NCBI RefSeq assembly: GCF_051622035.1
Contig: NC_135355.1
Coordinates: 3,038,001-3,102,000, forward strand
Origin: Arctopsyche grandis
Taxonomy: Eukaryota > Arthropoda > Insecta > Trichoptera > Hydropsychidae
Reading direction: 5' to 3'
DNA: 64,000 nt
The notes under the pieces are model-generated. The model had not been told where the DNA came from. It searched no databases and saw only the letters and a list, made by a program, of their open reading frames with translations. Each line of letters begins with the position of its first letter. The stretch's first letter is position 1. The translations under genes and the position numbers were made by a program. This document shows positions 48,801 through 59,600 of this stretch, one piece after another.

Positions 48801-49212
48801 TTTAGCTTTTTGGTTTGATTTTGGTCTGAAAGCGTCTATTCGGAACTGCGATATTTTACGAACTTTATATTACACTATTTTTTAAAAGCCATTCGCAGAC
48901 TAGTACAAAATAATATTGCATATTAATTCTTGTATTTAAAATCTGCTTTTGAATTAAAAAAATACAGCAGAAAACCTTAGAAAATTTATATCGATGGGCT
49001 GTCTTGCGACGTCGAATAAAGCCAAAAAAACTTAATTTTAAATATACTTTATATAACTTAAAAAATAGTTTAAATATATGTAACTTATTTACAAAACCAA
49101 TTGGGGGCATGTCCTCAAGGATAATTGGGCGTGTAGTATTATCACTATTGAGACTTTGCATCAAATAGCAAAAAACCAAAAATGAAACCCAGAAGACCAC
49201 TTGTTTCGACAT
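45867..49212 (-). CDS. Cluster gene 3: small secreted protein, four exons
   Basis: Exons 49212-49093, 46544-46377, 46295-46152, 46079-45867, all phase 0, giving 214 residues. Exon 1 holds the signal peptide (MSKQVVFWVSFLVFCYLMQS) and EDMPPIGF. Exon 2 has YLEKCLSLRSPIDTERMVDY. Exon 3 has LPVFWKPNGNFTSVIKASND, then PCGDV and STC. Exon 4 has GNYSVKDINVNGWAHRYFNN and LVFC and ends in a basic tail (SRKKKRITYK). It is convergent with the TIL gene: the stop codons are about 160 bases apart, so their 3' UTRs may overlap. Intron 1 (2.5 kb) contains a solo LTR and a LINE copy without harm to the frame. Closest relative is cluster gene 4. The family is unrecognised. Confidence 0.8.
46683..47007 (+). mobile_element. 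Solo LTR (gypsy-like)
   Basis: Starts TGTAACATAG, ends CACGCAACA, and is flanked by ATAT on both sides (46679-46682 and 47008-47011), a 4-bp duplication as in many Gypsy elements. TATA box GAGTATAAATATTGG at about 46867, poly(A) signal AATAAA at about 46935. No internal region remains. It lies in intron 1 of cluster gene 3. Confidence 0.7.
47215..47803 (-). mobile_element. LINE copy B, short 5'-truncated
   Basis: Matches the last ~580 bases of copy A (823-1420) with, as far as I could compare by eye, only a one-base difference in an A-run. Tail (TAAA)n at 47215-47243, stem-loop at 47254-47294. It is truncated at GCCATTCGAAAA. It lies in intron 1 of cluster gene 3. Confidence 0.9.
47805..48480 (+). 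repeat. Dispersed repeat (TTCACTTCG / GAGAGCGTCTATTC)
   Basis: Contains GGTTCACTTCGTTCGTTAGT, CCGATAGAGATTTCAATTGA and GGACTGAGAGCGTCTATTCC. A second partial copy lies at 48585-48870 and an inverted copy at 51640-51920. Its ORFs are not credible genes. Confidence 0.65.
48585..48870 (+). repeat. Second partial copy of the preceding repeat
   Basis: Shares AAATTTACATTATAGGCTCT, GAAAGCGTCTATTCGGAAC and the GATATTTTACGAAC end with 48150-48410. Confidence 0.6.
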
Positions 49213-49692
49213 GACAGATGTCTCAGTTGCCCGTCAAGCTTAGTAACTGCTGATGATATTTATTTTAGCCTACGCATTTATTTCAAATTAATTTTAATGT
49301 TCGTATTTGTGATATCATCATCGTACCGTGGCGTGACGTCACCTACGTCACCGGCGTCGTCTTAATGCTCGTCCGCATTCTAGCTGTCATCGCGCGTCCT
49401 AAACCAAAACTGTCACAATTCCGCGTCGTCGTCTGACCGCTCTTGGCTGTCACTGGAATGTCTTCGGGCATCCCGGATGAGCCCCCAAATATAGGATCCG
49501 GATGTGAAGGATTCCAAGTGAAACGCGCAGATTAAGTCAGAACTATTTATTATAACATATCGTCCGGCCAGTTCTCCAACAAGTGACCATAACAACGCGC
49601 ATCCGGTCTCTCCCATGCATACCACATACACTTTATCCCTAGCAGTTTGGCCAACCACACATACGGCTCGGCTCGTTTAAAAATCAATCCTA

Positions 49693-49761
<69 letters not shown>

Positions 49762-50160
49762 GAAACGATCTAGCATTAGACTAAAATGTACATGCTATTG
49801 CATTCACCCCCCACTCGGCCCGCGATGGCCAATAACATTTCGTTTCAGTTTCGTATTGCATTTTGTCTGTGATTTTTTCGTATTGTAACCTAAGAATTCC
49901 AGACCAATGTAAAATGGAGAATTCCGAGTTTCTAGGATAACGATAACCAGGGAATAACGTTTCTGGAGAGTTTCGAAAAAAACGTATAAAAACGTCCGAA
50001 CAGGCCCGGCATACGGGGACTATCGTATATCCGAATACTCAGCTACCTACTTTTTAAAGGAGGTGCGCACCATGTGAAAAATAAATACTATCGTAGAATA
50101 AATATTGTGAACCGACTTTGATCTATCATTTGGGTCCCAGAACATACCCCTGTGCAAAGG
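49213..50160. mobile_element. LTR-derived sequences around a (TA)n tract
   Basis: Bases about 49330-49690 are GC-richer and carry AATAAA on the minus strand (about 49546-49551). A (TA)n tract occupies 49697-49759. Bases about 49800-50150 look like a plus-strand LTR with TATAAAA at about 49987 and two AATAAA at about 50081 and 50098. No retrotransposon ORF is present. Exact LTR ends were not resolved. Confidence 0.45.
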
Positions 50161-50637
50161 TATATTTCTATATCTTATCGATTTTATTATTCACGTACTT
50201 CTGTTGTGAATCACCAGTGTAGAAGATGAGGGTTGTTTTCAGGTTTTTTTTTATAATTAATAATAAAGAGTGTTTTTGATATAATTTATAATAAAAAGTT
50301 TTTTATTAATAATAATCAATAAATTTTTTATTGTCAATAATAATCAATAGATTTTTTTTATAATCAATACCAATATTATACATTATAAAGCAAAAAAAAA
50401 TAAAAAGGCAATATCGTGTAATAATTGTAATCAATTTATTTATTATTGTGAAATATAAAGCAAACTTAATTATAAAAATTAAAATATTTGTGATGTAAAT
50501 GTTTAAGTGATTTGAAATAACATTAATTTTATTTTATCGATTTGCCTTCTGAAATTTGTTTTATATGCTGTAATAATAATAAATTAAATAAACATTTAAA
50601 GGCTACTTTTCTAAGTAGCTAATTTAAATCTATGTAG
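50161..50637. other. AT-rich spacer before cluster gene 4
   Basis: Repeated TAATAATAAA/AATAATCAATA motifs. No gene is seen. Confidence 0.45.
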
Positions 50638-53600
50638 CTACATAATTTTCTTTTTGTGAGATTTTTTTCTAGCGATGGGCTTAGGCAAGGGTCTAATATC
50701 AATCAATCCATCAAGGCAGAACACCAATCCAAAATCTGTGTAATATTCAAGTTGAGCGTAAAACCTGGTGTAAATATAGCTTTTAAAAAATTTATGAACC
50801 CAACCGTTAATGTTGACATTTTCAACAGAGTAATTGCCCTAAAAATTCATAAAAAATTTCATTAAAAATATTACAAGATAATAGAGTGTACCACAATAAA
50901 TGTATACTCACACTTTTCAACCAGCAAGCTGAATTAATCGGTGTGAAAAATCTCAACAGCGTTATAAATACTACATCACTACATGGATTGTTTGAACTTT
51001 TAACCACTGAAGTTAAATTTCCATTTGGTTTCACAAACACGGGTAAATATAGCATCTGAAAGTTGAATTGGCGATAAATTGTCTTTTACATACATATTTG
51101 TAAAATTTAAATATTTTAAATCAGAGACAAATACTCACCTTGACAAATTGAATTTTTTTGGGCACGTATATATTTGCCGTTATTACAAAATCCGTAGCGT
51201 TATATTTTTTTATTTCAAATTTAAAATCTATCAGTCCTTCAGTGTCTATAGGGGAACGCAACGATAAACATTTTTCGAGATATTTCACCACAAGTATGAA
51301 TTGACCCTTGATTGAAACAAAAAAAGCAAAAAGTTAATTATGATTTGTATTTTATTTAAAGCGAGTAAGCTTTTATTTTGCTTTAAAGACTTCCAGGTGA
51401 ATCACTTTTAAATATTAATCGATTATGTACTAAAAGCACAAGTTGGAATGCAACCTGGTCGCGAATTTATTTATGACGCTGTGAATTTATCCTGTGTACT
51501 TCAGAATGTATTTTTAAATAGAAATTGATCTATTATACGATGAAAATAAAATAAAATGCTTTAATGATAGTAAATAAATAACCTTTAATGAAGTAAATAT
51601 ATATGTATATGAGAGATAATGAGAGCATATAATCAAAATTTTATAAATATAGTGTGAAAAAGATAAAGTTATAGGCGTTTAAAAATTTAAATTTGACAAA
51701 CGAATGGGGGGGGGGCTAAAAGTCACACATAAAAGACTACAGGCTAGTGAAAAAGGGTTAGCCGTCACCGTCTCAAATTTTTGAATTCTTAAAGAGGAAG
51801 AAATTGAAATCTCTATCGGCGGCCAAGCCTCGAAAAATGACAAAGTTTCAAAGCGATCGGAAGAATGTAGGAAGTTTGTCAGACCGATTGGCGAAGTGAA
51901 ACTAATAAAAACCTTGTTAACAAAAAGAATACAAAAAAATGCTTTTTAAAAACTAACCTCTTCTTATAAGACAATATATAAAAAACAAATTAAGAAAATA
52001 TATAAAAAACCTAATTTAGAAATCACCAATTCTCTTCGTAAACTTTGGTCATGAGTATGGCAAAGTTCCATAGCGAGAGTCAGAACAGTGTGGACAAATG
52101 GGACAGTGTGGACGATAAACGTCACCGTGAAGGAAGATGCAGTATTTTCAAACGTGTCTATTACGATAATGTTTCACCATGGTAATGGCGGACGTCATGA
52201 CCAAACCGAGCAAAATGGCAAAGTTTGAAAACGATTGAATAAGAACAAAAACTTCATCACACGACCAAATCGTTTGCAAGCTAAGAAGAGGTAAGTAATA
52301 AAATAAAAAGAGACAAGACCTAATTACACTGAACAACAATAAATCTTTTGTTTTCTTATTGGAGCGAAGAAATCAATCTTTACTAAATTTGACTCACTAA
52401 ATTCAAATATGAGAATGAACTTTTTTGGTTTTTTCTCGTTTATGAGATATAAACAATTTAAAAAAAAGCACAATCTTTTACAAATTTTCGGCTTTTGCAT
52501 TCTTTAACTCAAAATTTAATATCGATGTGCCAAAAGTGAGTATTGGAATCAGTAGCCAAATTTCTTTCTATTGATTGTGACTTTTTATGGCTTTAAAATA
52601 CTTATTATCTAATATATAATTTTGAAAGAGACTTTGTATGTATGTAAGTATGTATATAACTTTGGTTGGGAACTTCGTAAACAATACAAAGTTTCTATGA
52701 CGACAATTCAATTGGATGAATATTATGTTTCTTTCGATTCAAATAAATTTAATAAAAAAACAAATGAATATTTACTATTAGATTCGCCATGTTTACGCTG
52801 TTTGTATTACAAATACTGAGCGAAGCCGGGTGAAACAACTATTTGATTATTAAGTGAATTCTAAGAGTAAGAGAAAAAAAATTTTAGACATCGATATAAT
52901 ATATAGACACATTTTTTACTCAAGGATAATTTAAGAAAAAAATATGTAAGAAAAAACTATATTTTTGACTTTTAAAATTCGCTAGAAATGTATTTATTAT
53001 TTATTATTATTATTTATTTATGTATTTTAAATTATTATTATTATTTATTTATGTATTTTAAATTATTATTATTATTTATTTATGTATTTTAAATTATTAT
53101 TATTATTTATTTATATATTTAAAAAGTATTTTTATTATTTATTTATGTACAATTTTCAATTATTATTATTTATTAATTATTATTATTATTATTATTTATC
53201 ATTTAAATTATTTTTATTTTTTATTTAAATTATTATTATTTATTATTTATTTATGTATTTTAAAGCAAAAACAACTCACATCAATATAAAAAAAAACATC
53301 TGACTAAGGATTCCAAAACTCACTTTTAGCACAGCAATACTCTATATTTTGAGTTAAAGACTGCAAAAGTTAAAAATCTGTAAAAATTGCGCAGTTTTTC
53401 GCTTATTTATTTATTTATTCTAAACAGACCATTGTGGCATAACAGGAATTGCTAAAGCGCCACAATGTTCAAAAAATATAACACCAAAAAAACCAAAATA
53501 ACAATTAAACATACAAAAATAAGTATCTCATAAATGAGAAGAAACCAACGAAAACCAATGTCATATTCGAATTTAGTGGGTCAAACTTAAGATAGATTGA

Positions 53601-53882
53601 TTATTTTCCGCTTCGGTTATTTTAAAAAATTTTTTGTTGCTCAGTATTAATATTTAAATAACATTTTTTAAATTTTAATTTCTATATTTTTGATTGTAAG
53701 ACTTATGAGTATTAAAAATTCTATTAATTCTTGATTTCTTTAAGAAACAATAAAATATTTACAAAACCAAACGGTGGGATATCTTCAGTGGATATTTGTC
53801 GCGTGAAATTATCGCCATTGAAGCCTTTCATGGAATAGAACAAAACCAAAAATGAAACCCAAAAAACCACGGGTTTTGACAT
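50638..53882 (-). CDS. Cluster gene 4: small secreted protein, four exons
   Basis: Exons 53882-53763, 51306-51139, 51055-50912, 50838-50638, all phase 0, giving 210 residues. The signal peptide is MSKPVVFWVSFLVLFYSMKG, followed by EDIPPFGF. Exon 2 has YLEKCLSLRSPIDTEGLIDF. Exon 3 has LPVFVKPNGNLTSVVKSSNN, PCSDV and NSACW. Exon 4 has GNYSVENVNINGWVHKFFKS, LVFC and a basic C-terminus (ARKKSHKKKIM). Length and intron positions match genes 1-3, which supports tandem duplication. The mature protein keeps four cysteines. Function unknown; secretion is inferred from the hydrophobic N-terminus. Confidence 0.8.
51640..52320 (-). repeat. Inverted copy of the 47805-48480 repeat and adjoining sequence
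   Basis: Contains TTGAAATCTCTATCGGCGGC, GAATGTAGGAAGTTTGTCAG and AAGTGAAACTAATAAAAACC, inverted relative to 47840-47960. The rest to 52320 is unassigned. In intron 1 of cluster gene 4. Confidence 0.55.
52610..52845. repeat. Dispersed element 3' end (GCGAAGCCGGGT)
   Basis: It begins after TAATATATAATTTTGAAAGA and ends ACTGAGCGAAGCCGGGTGAA, followed by CAACTATTTG. The GCGAAGCCGGGT end is common in invertebrate interspersed repeats. No transposase is seen. Confidence 0.45.
52985..53270. repeat. AT minisatellite
   Basis: A unit of about 33 bases (TTATTATTATTATTTATTTA then TGTATTTTAAA) is repeated about four times, then decays into TTATTATT sequence. Confidence 0.85.
53405..53560 (-). mobile_element. 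LINE 3' end fragment
   Basis: TTTATTTATTTATTC tail, then a stem-loop at 53430-53467 (CATTGTGGC with GCCACAATG) and a diverged AT-rich 3' UTR. Same family as copies A and B. Confidence 0.65.
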
Positions 53883-54150
53883 GACAGTTAATGTATCAGT
53901 TGTTCTTCGTTCAATATAACTGCTGACAATGTTTATTTTATCATGATATTTCTCTCAGTCATCGCATTAATTTTCAGCTACATTGAAATTGTAATTAACT
54001 TTTTTTTTCATTTTTTATGCATTAAGCCACCATCAAATATAATTATATGTGGATTACTACACGGATATAAAAGCACGCAAAATATCGCATATTCAAATCA
54101 ATTATGCATAAAATTATATGTATGTATATCATATACAGTATATGTACATA

Positions 54151-54555
54151 TCGGTCTCCGTGACGATCCGGAATGTGAAATTATCGAAAACGCAAATATC
54201 GGAAGGCAAAGAACTAAAGTCAAAAGATCTTAAGTCGAAAGATCATAAAAAAGGATGCATGGTAAACGATACATACTTACGTATATACTCACTTAATTTG
54301 CGCGAGCAGGATACAACAGGAACAAGAGGAACAGGCTTTTCCTCCCGTATTAATGTGCGCGCGCAGAATACGGGAGGAAAAGCCTGTTCCTCTTGTTCCT
54401 GTTGTATCCTGCTCGCGTAAATTAAGTGAGTATGTACCGTTTACCATGCACCCTTTTTTTTTGATCTTTGGACTTAAGATTTTTCGGTTTTCGACCTTTA
54501 CCTTCCGATATTTGCGTTTTCGGTAATTTCACATTCCGGCCCGTGAGGTAGACCC
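54151..54555. mobile_element. Palindromic foldback MITE, copy 3
   Basis: Starts TCGGTCTCCGTGACG, ends GAGGTAGACCC, and is flanked by GTACATA at 54144-54150 and 54556-54562. The arms and the AATGTGCGCGCGCAG loop match copy 1. Confidence 0.85.
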
Positions 54556-54684
54556 GTACATACGTATTACAAAATGATTTATTCAATGATTAAAATCATA
54601 TAATGTAAATTCAAACTTATAAATAAATGAAACATTAAGTAAATCTATGTATGATATGAATTACAAATAATAATGTGCCTATAT

Positions 54685-54790
54685 TTTATTTAGCAAGGCC
54701 TGGCCAGCAACACCAAGCCAGAGATTGAACCCATGATGTTGATAGCATTATTAGTTAACCACTAAGCTATGTCGCTGGTTATATGTTTAA
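54685..54790 (-). mobile_element. SINE head fragment
   Basis: The minus strand has a tRNA-like A-box region (GCTTAGTGGTTAACTAAT) and a B-box-like GGGTTCAATCTC. The body is mostly missing. Confidence 0.5.
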
Positions 54791-54875
54791 CTCATTTTAA
54801 TAAAATAAAAATAAAAATATAATAATATTAGCTCAATAAAATAAAACATTATTTGAAAGCATGTCGGAAATTCAT

Positions 54876-55262
54876 ACCAGAAGAATAGAGTAGTGGTTAG
54901 CATATAATGCTTTGAACAGAGTGGTCACGGGTTCAAATCCCAATGGTATCTGCTGGCCACGCCTTGGATTTGTGACTCCAGGTCGATCGTTTCTTAACAT
55001 AGTTTGCCAATCTAACTGATTTTCATTGAAACGGTTCCACAAAATTGGCAACCTTAGCCATTTTCTAGCAAAATCTCGAATTTTTGGCAAAATGCTGCAA
55101 ATTTACAAATTTATCCATAGATGTCTCTGTGGATATTAATTGATATGTATTTTGTACTTTGTATAAAACTTAAAATATTTGTATCAAGTGTACAATGTTT
55201 CTGGCCCGGAAGGGGCATTGGGGTTACCTTCTTATTATAAATTAAAGATATTATTAGGCATT
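54876..55262 (+). mobile_element. SINE copy
   Basis: A-box region GTAGTGGTTAGCATATAATG, B-box GGGTTCAAATCCC, then CTGGCCACGCCTTGGATTTG and GTTTGCCAATCTAACTGATT. The 3' end keeps GGCCCGGAAGGGGCATTGGG, but the second stem arm is lost. It ends in AT-rich sequence. Confidence 0.7.
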
Positions 55263-55269
55263 CTTAGTA

Positions 55270-55590
55270 TAAATCTATATATATATAAAATTGAATGTCT
55301 GTCTGTGTGTCTCGTATAGGCTCCTAAACCACTGAACCGATTACGATTGAATTTTCAGGATTTGTTGTATGCATGTCCGGGAAGATTATTGTGAAAAAAA
55401 ATCGCCCATAAACGGGAACGGGAAAAACGGGAATGAGTGTCATTGCAACGGAATAATTTCAAATGTGTTCGCTGCCTGCGTTTTTCCGACAAATGGGAAC
55501 GGGAACGAGAGCTGGAACGGGAACGGGAACGGGAACGGGAATTGCATGCCTTATTGTGGCATTGCAACGCATGCGGGGTTCAGCTAGTTA
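55270..55590 (+). mobile_element. Inverted copy of the (CGTTCC)n element of 23873-24672
   Basis: Shares GGCTCCTAAACCACTGAACC, GGGAACGGGAACGGGAAC repeats and the terminal GCAACGCATGCGGGGTTCAG then CTAGT. The internal hexamer array differs in length between copies. Confidence 0.65.
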
Positions 55591-55931
55591 AATATAAAAT
55601 AAAATAAAAATACTAAATATTTGTTTTATTATGTTTATTATTATGTTTATTATGTAAATAAAATTCTTAAAAAAAAAAAAGTTCAAAACGTTGACAAATA
55701 ACGGATTACACGATCCATGCTCAAAACATTCATTTCTCAATACTATGTATCTTGAAAGACTTCGGAGAGGGAAGTATTTTTGTTTACTTTGTACGTGCTC
55801 AAAATACAACGCCTATCGGTGTTTTTCAGGCCCATGGACTTCTTGACAAAACGCCGATCGGCGTTGGTCAGCATTCAAAGGGCTAAGAGTCTAATTTTAT
55901 ATAAAATTTTATTCCGATATTGTATGCCTAT

Positions 55932-56246
55932 GTCACAGTGAAATTATATTTCAAGTAAAAATATTTTTTCACTGACGTTTCAGTGAAATCATAACCAGTT
56001 ACATTTTCAGGGTTGGTTTTATTCATTTAAGATTAGATTGTTAGGGTTGGTATCATTTAAGGATAAGTTTAGGTTAGGTTAAGTAAGGGTTGGCCCCATT
56101 CATATAAGATTGGGTTGTTAGGGTTGAATTTATAGAGTTAAACGTTGTAAATTCATTGTTTGATACATTTTCACTGCTTGAATCGGTGAAAATATATATT
56201 CACTAGTGAAAATATATTTTCACTTGAAATATGCTTTCACTGTAAC
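55932..56246. mobile_element. MITE with ACAGTGAAA termini
   Basis: The inverted ends ACAGTGAAATTATATTTCAA and (reverse-complemented) ACAGTGAAAGCATATTTCAA differ at two positions. The interior repeats GTTAGGGTTG and ATTCATTTAAGATTAG-like blocks. Confidence 0.65.
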
Positions 56247-56255
56247 ATGTATATA

Positions 56256-56565
56256 TGTTACACTGAATCCGTGAAATTGTCCATTACACGCATTCGGCAA
56301 GAGAATTGCCGAATGCGTGAAAAATTCAAGCATGTTGCCCAGTTCACGGATTTGGCAAATTTTTTGGCGAATGCGCGTATTCGGCAAGAATTTGTCTGCT
56401 CAAAGCATGGAGTCGGCAAATAGACAGCAGCGCTCCGGTGTTGTTTTTTAGAACTGGACAGCGTGGACAAGTGTCAAAGTGGGCAACGTGCTTGCATTTT
56501 TCACGCATTCGGCAATTCTCTTGGCGAATGCTTATAATAGACAATTTCATGGATTCGGTGTAACA
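56256..56565. mobile_element. MITE with TGTTACAC termini and TA target
   Basis: Inverted arms of about 90 bases begin TGTTACACTGAATCC, with TA on each side. The arms contain a palindrome, ATTCGGCAAGAGAATTGCCGAAT-like, that could form an internal hairpin. Fits a Tc1/mariner-type MITE. Confidence 0.65.
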
Positions 56566-56688
56566 TATACATACATATGTATATCTGAAACCCGTTGTTC
56601 CGAAATTGGAATGACACCACTGATTCTACATAAATATACATATACTGGTTGAGACATAACTGCAGTTGAATCGTTATCGATATTGAAT

Positions 56689-59600
56689 TTATTTTTTACT
56701 TTTGTGACTGAATATTGTTTTATTTACTTTAATACTGAAGACAGCTTTATTATCGTGCGTCAGATAATTACCCAAGTCGTCGAGGTTCATAGTTGCACTC
56801 GACGCGAAGATATACGTCTTCATATCGTCTCCATTTTTGAAGCACTGGACCTTCGTGAACCCGACATACCTCTCCCTGTCTTCGGCATGGTGAATTTTCA
56901 GATCGAAATTGAAATTCCCACATTTTACATCCGGTCCCAAGTACTGGATGGCCCAGTACGCCGTGTTTTCCCTTTTCACGTGGAAAAACCAAAACACCTC
57001 CTTGTAAGCTGCGACGAGTCGCACATAATCCGTAATATCTTTGAAGCCATTGCAGATAAACAAGGACTTCTTGGGCATGACTTTCTCCCTGGAGTGTGCA
57101 TAGAGGCTGTGCGACTTCAGATCGGTTATTCGCCCGGTCCACGTGCAGTATCCTTCGTTCAAAAGACACGTGTGTAAACGGTGACAGCAACGCTCCTCGT
57201 GATTTTGCAACTCTGAGTGTGTGAACATGGCTGGAAAATTTTCAATAAAAAAAATGCATAAAAAAAAAAAAAAGTGTTGTAAAGTGTGTCGATGGACTTA
57301 CAATCGCATCCTCCTTCTAGATTCTTGCATGGGTATTTGACTTTAAATGCTATATTTTCCAAATGTATGTTCCGCACTTTTGATATGACGCTCCTGCATT
57401 TGGCACAAGCGTTTTTGTCTCCACATTTTTCGCACATACTGTGGCCTAAAAATCGTAAATCATTCATTTAGTGGTAGTATATGTATATACAGTCGCGGTT
57501 TCGGAAACCGGAACACCATAGAAAAATGTGATTTTGCGCTTTAATTTCAATGATCTTAAATAAAATAAATACCCAAAGTCATTAAAATGGTAGATTATAT
57601 CATAGTGCTTTATTTTAACGACAATCGTTAAGAAAAAAAGCAACAAAAAAAAAGGTAGGGAGAATTTTAGTCCGAGCCGGTTTTTATGACCAAACGCAAT
57701 CTCCACAGTTGAATGAAATTTTGAATGAAAAAACACAGTTAAGTGTAAACTTTTAATTTTATTAGACACATGGTATTATTTACAAATTATAAAAACTTTA
57801 TTAATATTTTGTTGCGGCTTTTTTTGCTTTTATACGGCTAGGCATAGAATCTATTAAGTTTCTTAAAATGTCGATGGGGAAGTCTTCATACCATACTTTT
57901 TCAATGATCTCTTTTAATGATTGATGGCTAGACACATTTGTTTTACTAATCCTATATTTAATAGCCATCCATTAATTTTCAATTGGGTTTAAATCGGGAC
58001 TATTCCCAGGTCATGTTAATGTCTTTACACCCAATTCCTGCAAATAAACCCGAACCTAAAAAAAGTAACAAAAATATTTCAGTTTTTTGATCGTAATATT
58101 ATTAATTACATTCAATATCATTAGATAAAATTAATACTCACTAATTTAGCTCGATGACAAGGGCCAGAGTCATCTTGGAATATGACATCATCAGAATTTG
58201 AAAGATGGTTTTCCATTGATGGGATAAAACTTTCTTCTAGAATTTTTATATATTCTATTCCGTTAATGGAACCTTGCAGAAACTGTATTCGACCAATTCC
58301 ATAATAAGAAAAACATCCCCAAACCATGTGGCTTGGGGGATGCTTCACTGTCTTCAGGGTACACTTTTGGTCGAATCTTTCTCGAACTTTTCTTCGAACA
58401 TACGGAAAAACATCGGAGCTGAAGAGGTTGAATTTCGACTCATCAGAAAATATCACTTGTTGCCAATCCGATGTCGTCCAATTTTCGTGATATTTCGACC
58501 ACTCTAATCGGTTTTTCATCATTTTCTTCGTAAGTAATGATTTTTTCGCAGGTTTACGAGCGTACAGTCTAGCTTCTCTGAGTCGTTTTCTTAAGGTTAC
58601 ATCACTAATTTCAATTGAAAATTGATCCGAGATCTCTTTTATTATCTCTACAGCAGTTTTGAACCGTGTCCGTAAAGATAATTGAGTTATCGGGTGATCT
58701 TGTCTCTCGGATGTGCATCTTTTCGGTCCTGTCCCCTTCTTACGAGCAAAAGTTCCAGAATCCTTTTTATTTTTCATTATTATTGACACAGTAGATACAG
58801 AACGTCCCATTTGTTGAGAAATTGATCACAATAAATGTCCAGAGTCTGCCAAAGCCGCGATTTTTATATTCTCCTCCAATGATAGTTGAGTGTATTTTTG
58901 CATGGTATTTTTATTTTCAACGATTTCGATCCGTAAACCTCAACAGCTCACACTAAACTGAACTCAAATCGTAGAAAACAATCGTAAATGACCCGATCGT
59001 TAAAAACCACACACCTAAAGGGACAATATTTTTATTTCCCAAAAATCGTAAAATCACAAGTGTTCCGGTTTCCGAAACCGCGACGGTAGGCCTCTATTTA
59101 ACCAATCAGTACAAAAAACATTTGGTGGGTAAAAATAACACTGCTCGACACGAAAAATGGTTCAGAGACGAGATATGACTTTTCTTATAGATCTATGCCC
59201 AGTGAACACGAATCTGGTAATAAAAAATGTTGATTGGATCGAGATTCGGAGATTGTGTGTTTTTTAAATCGCGCGATTTTTCTATATCTTTGTGTTGTTC
59301 GGTCTATGTCTCAAAATTTTGTCAATTTCCTGTTCAAAATGAATATTGGAATCTATAGTCGGGTATTTTATTTTTCATTTGTAGTACTTTTCAGCTTTCA
59401 AATCTCTCTAAGTAGTCGTCCAGTTCAAGTCAAAAGTCAAAAGTACGTATTTTCACTTGGGATTTTTTCCCACTGTTAATACTATTCTATATTGAGTATT
59501 TTCTATTGAAACATGTTTATCCTAATAGTGTTCTGGCCACACTATTTTTTGTTTTCGTTTAAAATGGTTGATTGAAAGTGTGCTGAATTTAAAATCGGAA

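Noticed and set aside
56683-57177. 164-codon plus-strand ORF opposite the SIAH-like exon 3
   Set aside because: It is an antisense shadow. The minus strand carries recognisable SIAH zinc-finger and substrate-domain sequence with proper splice sites.
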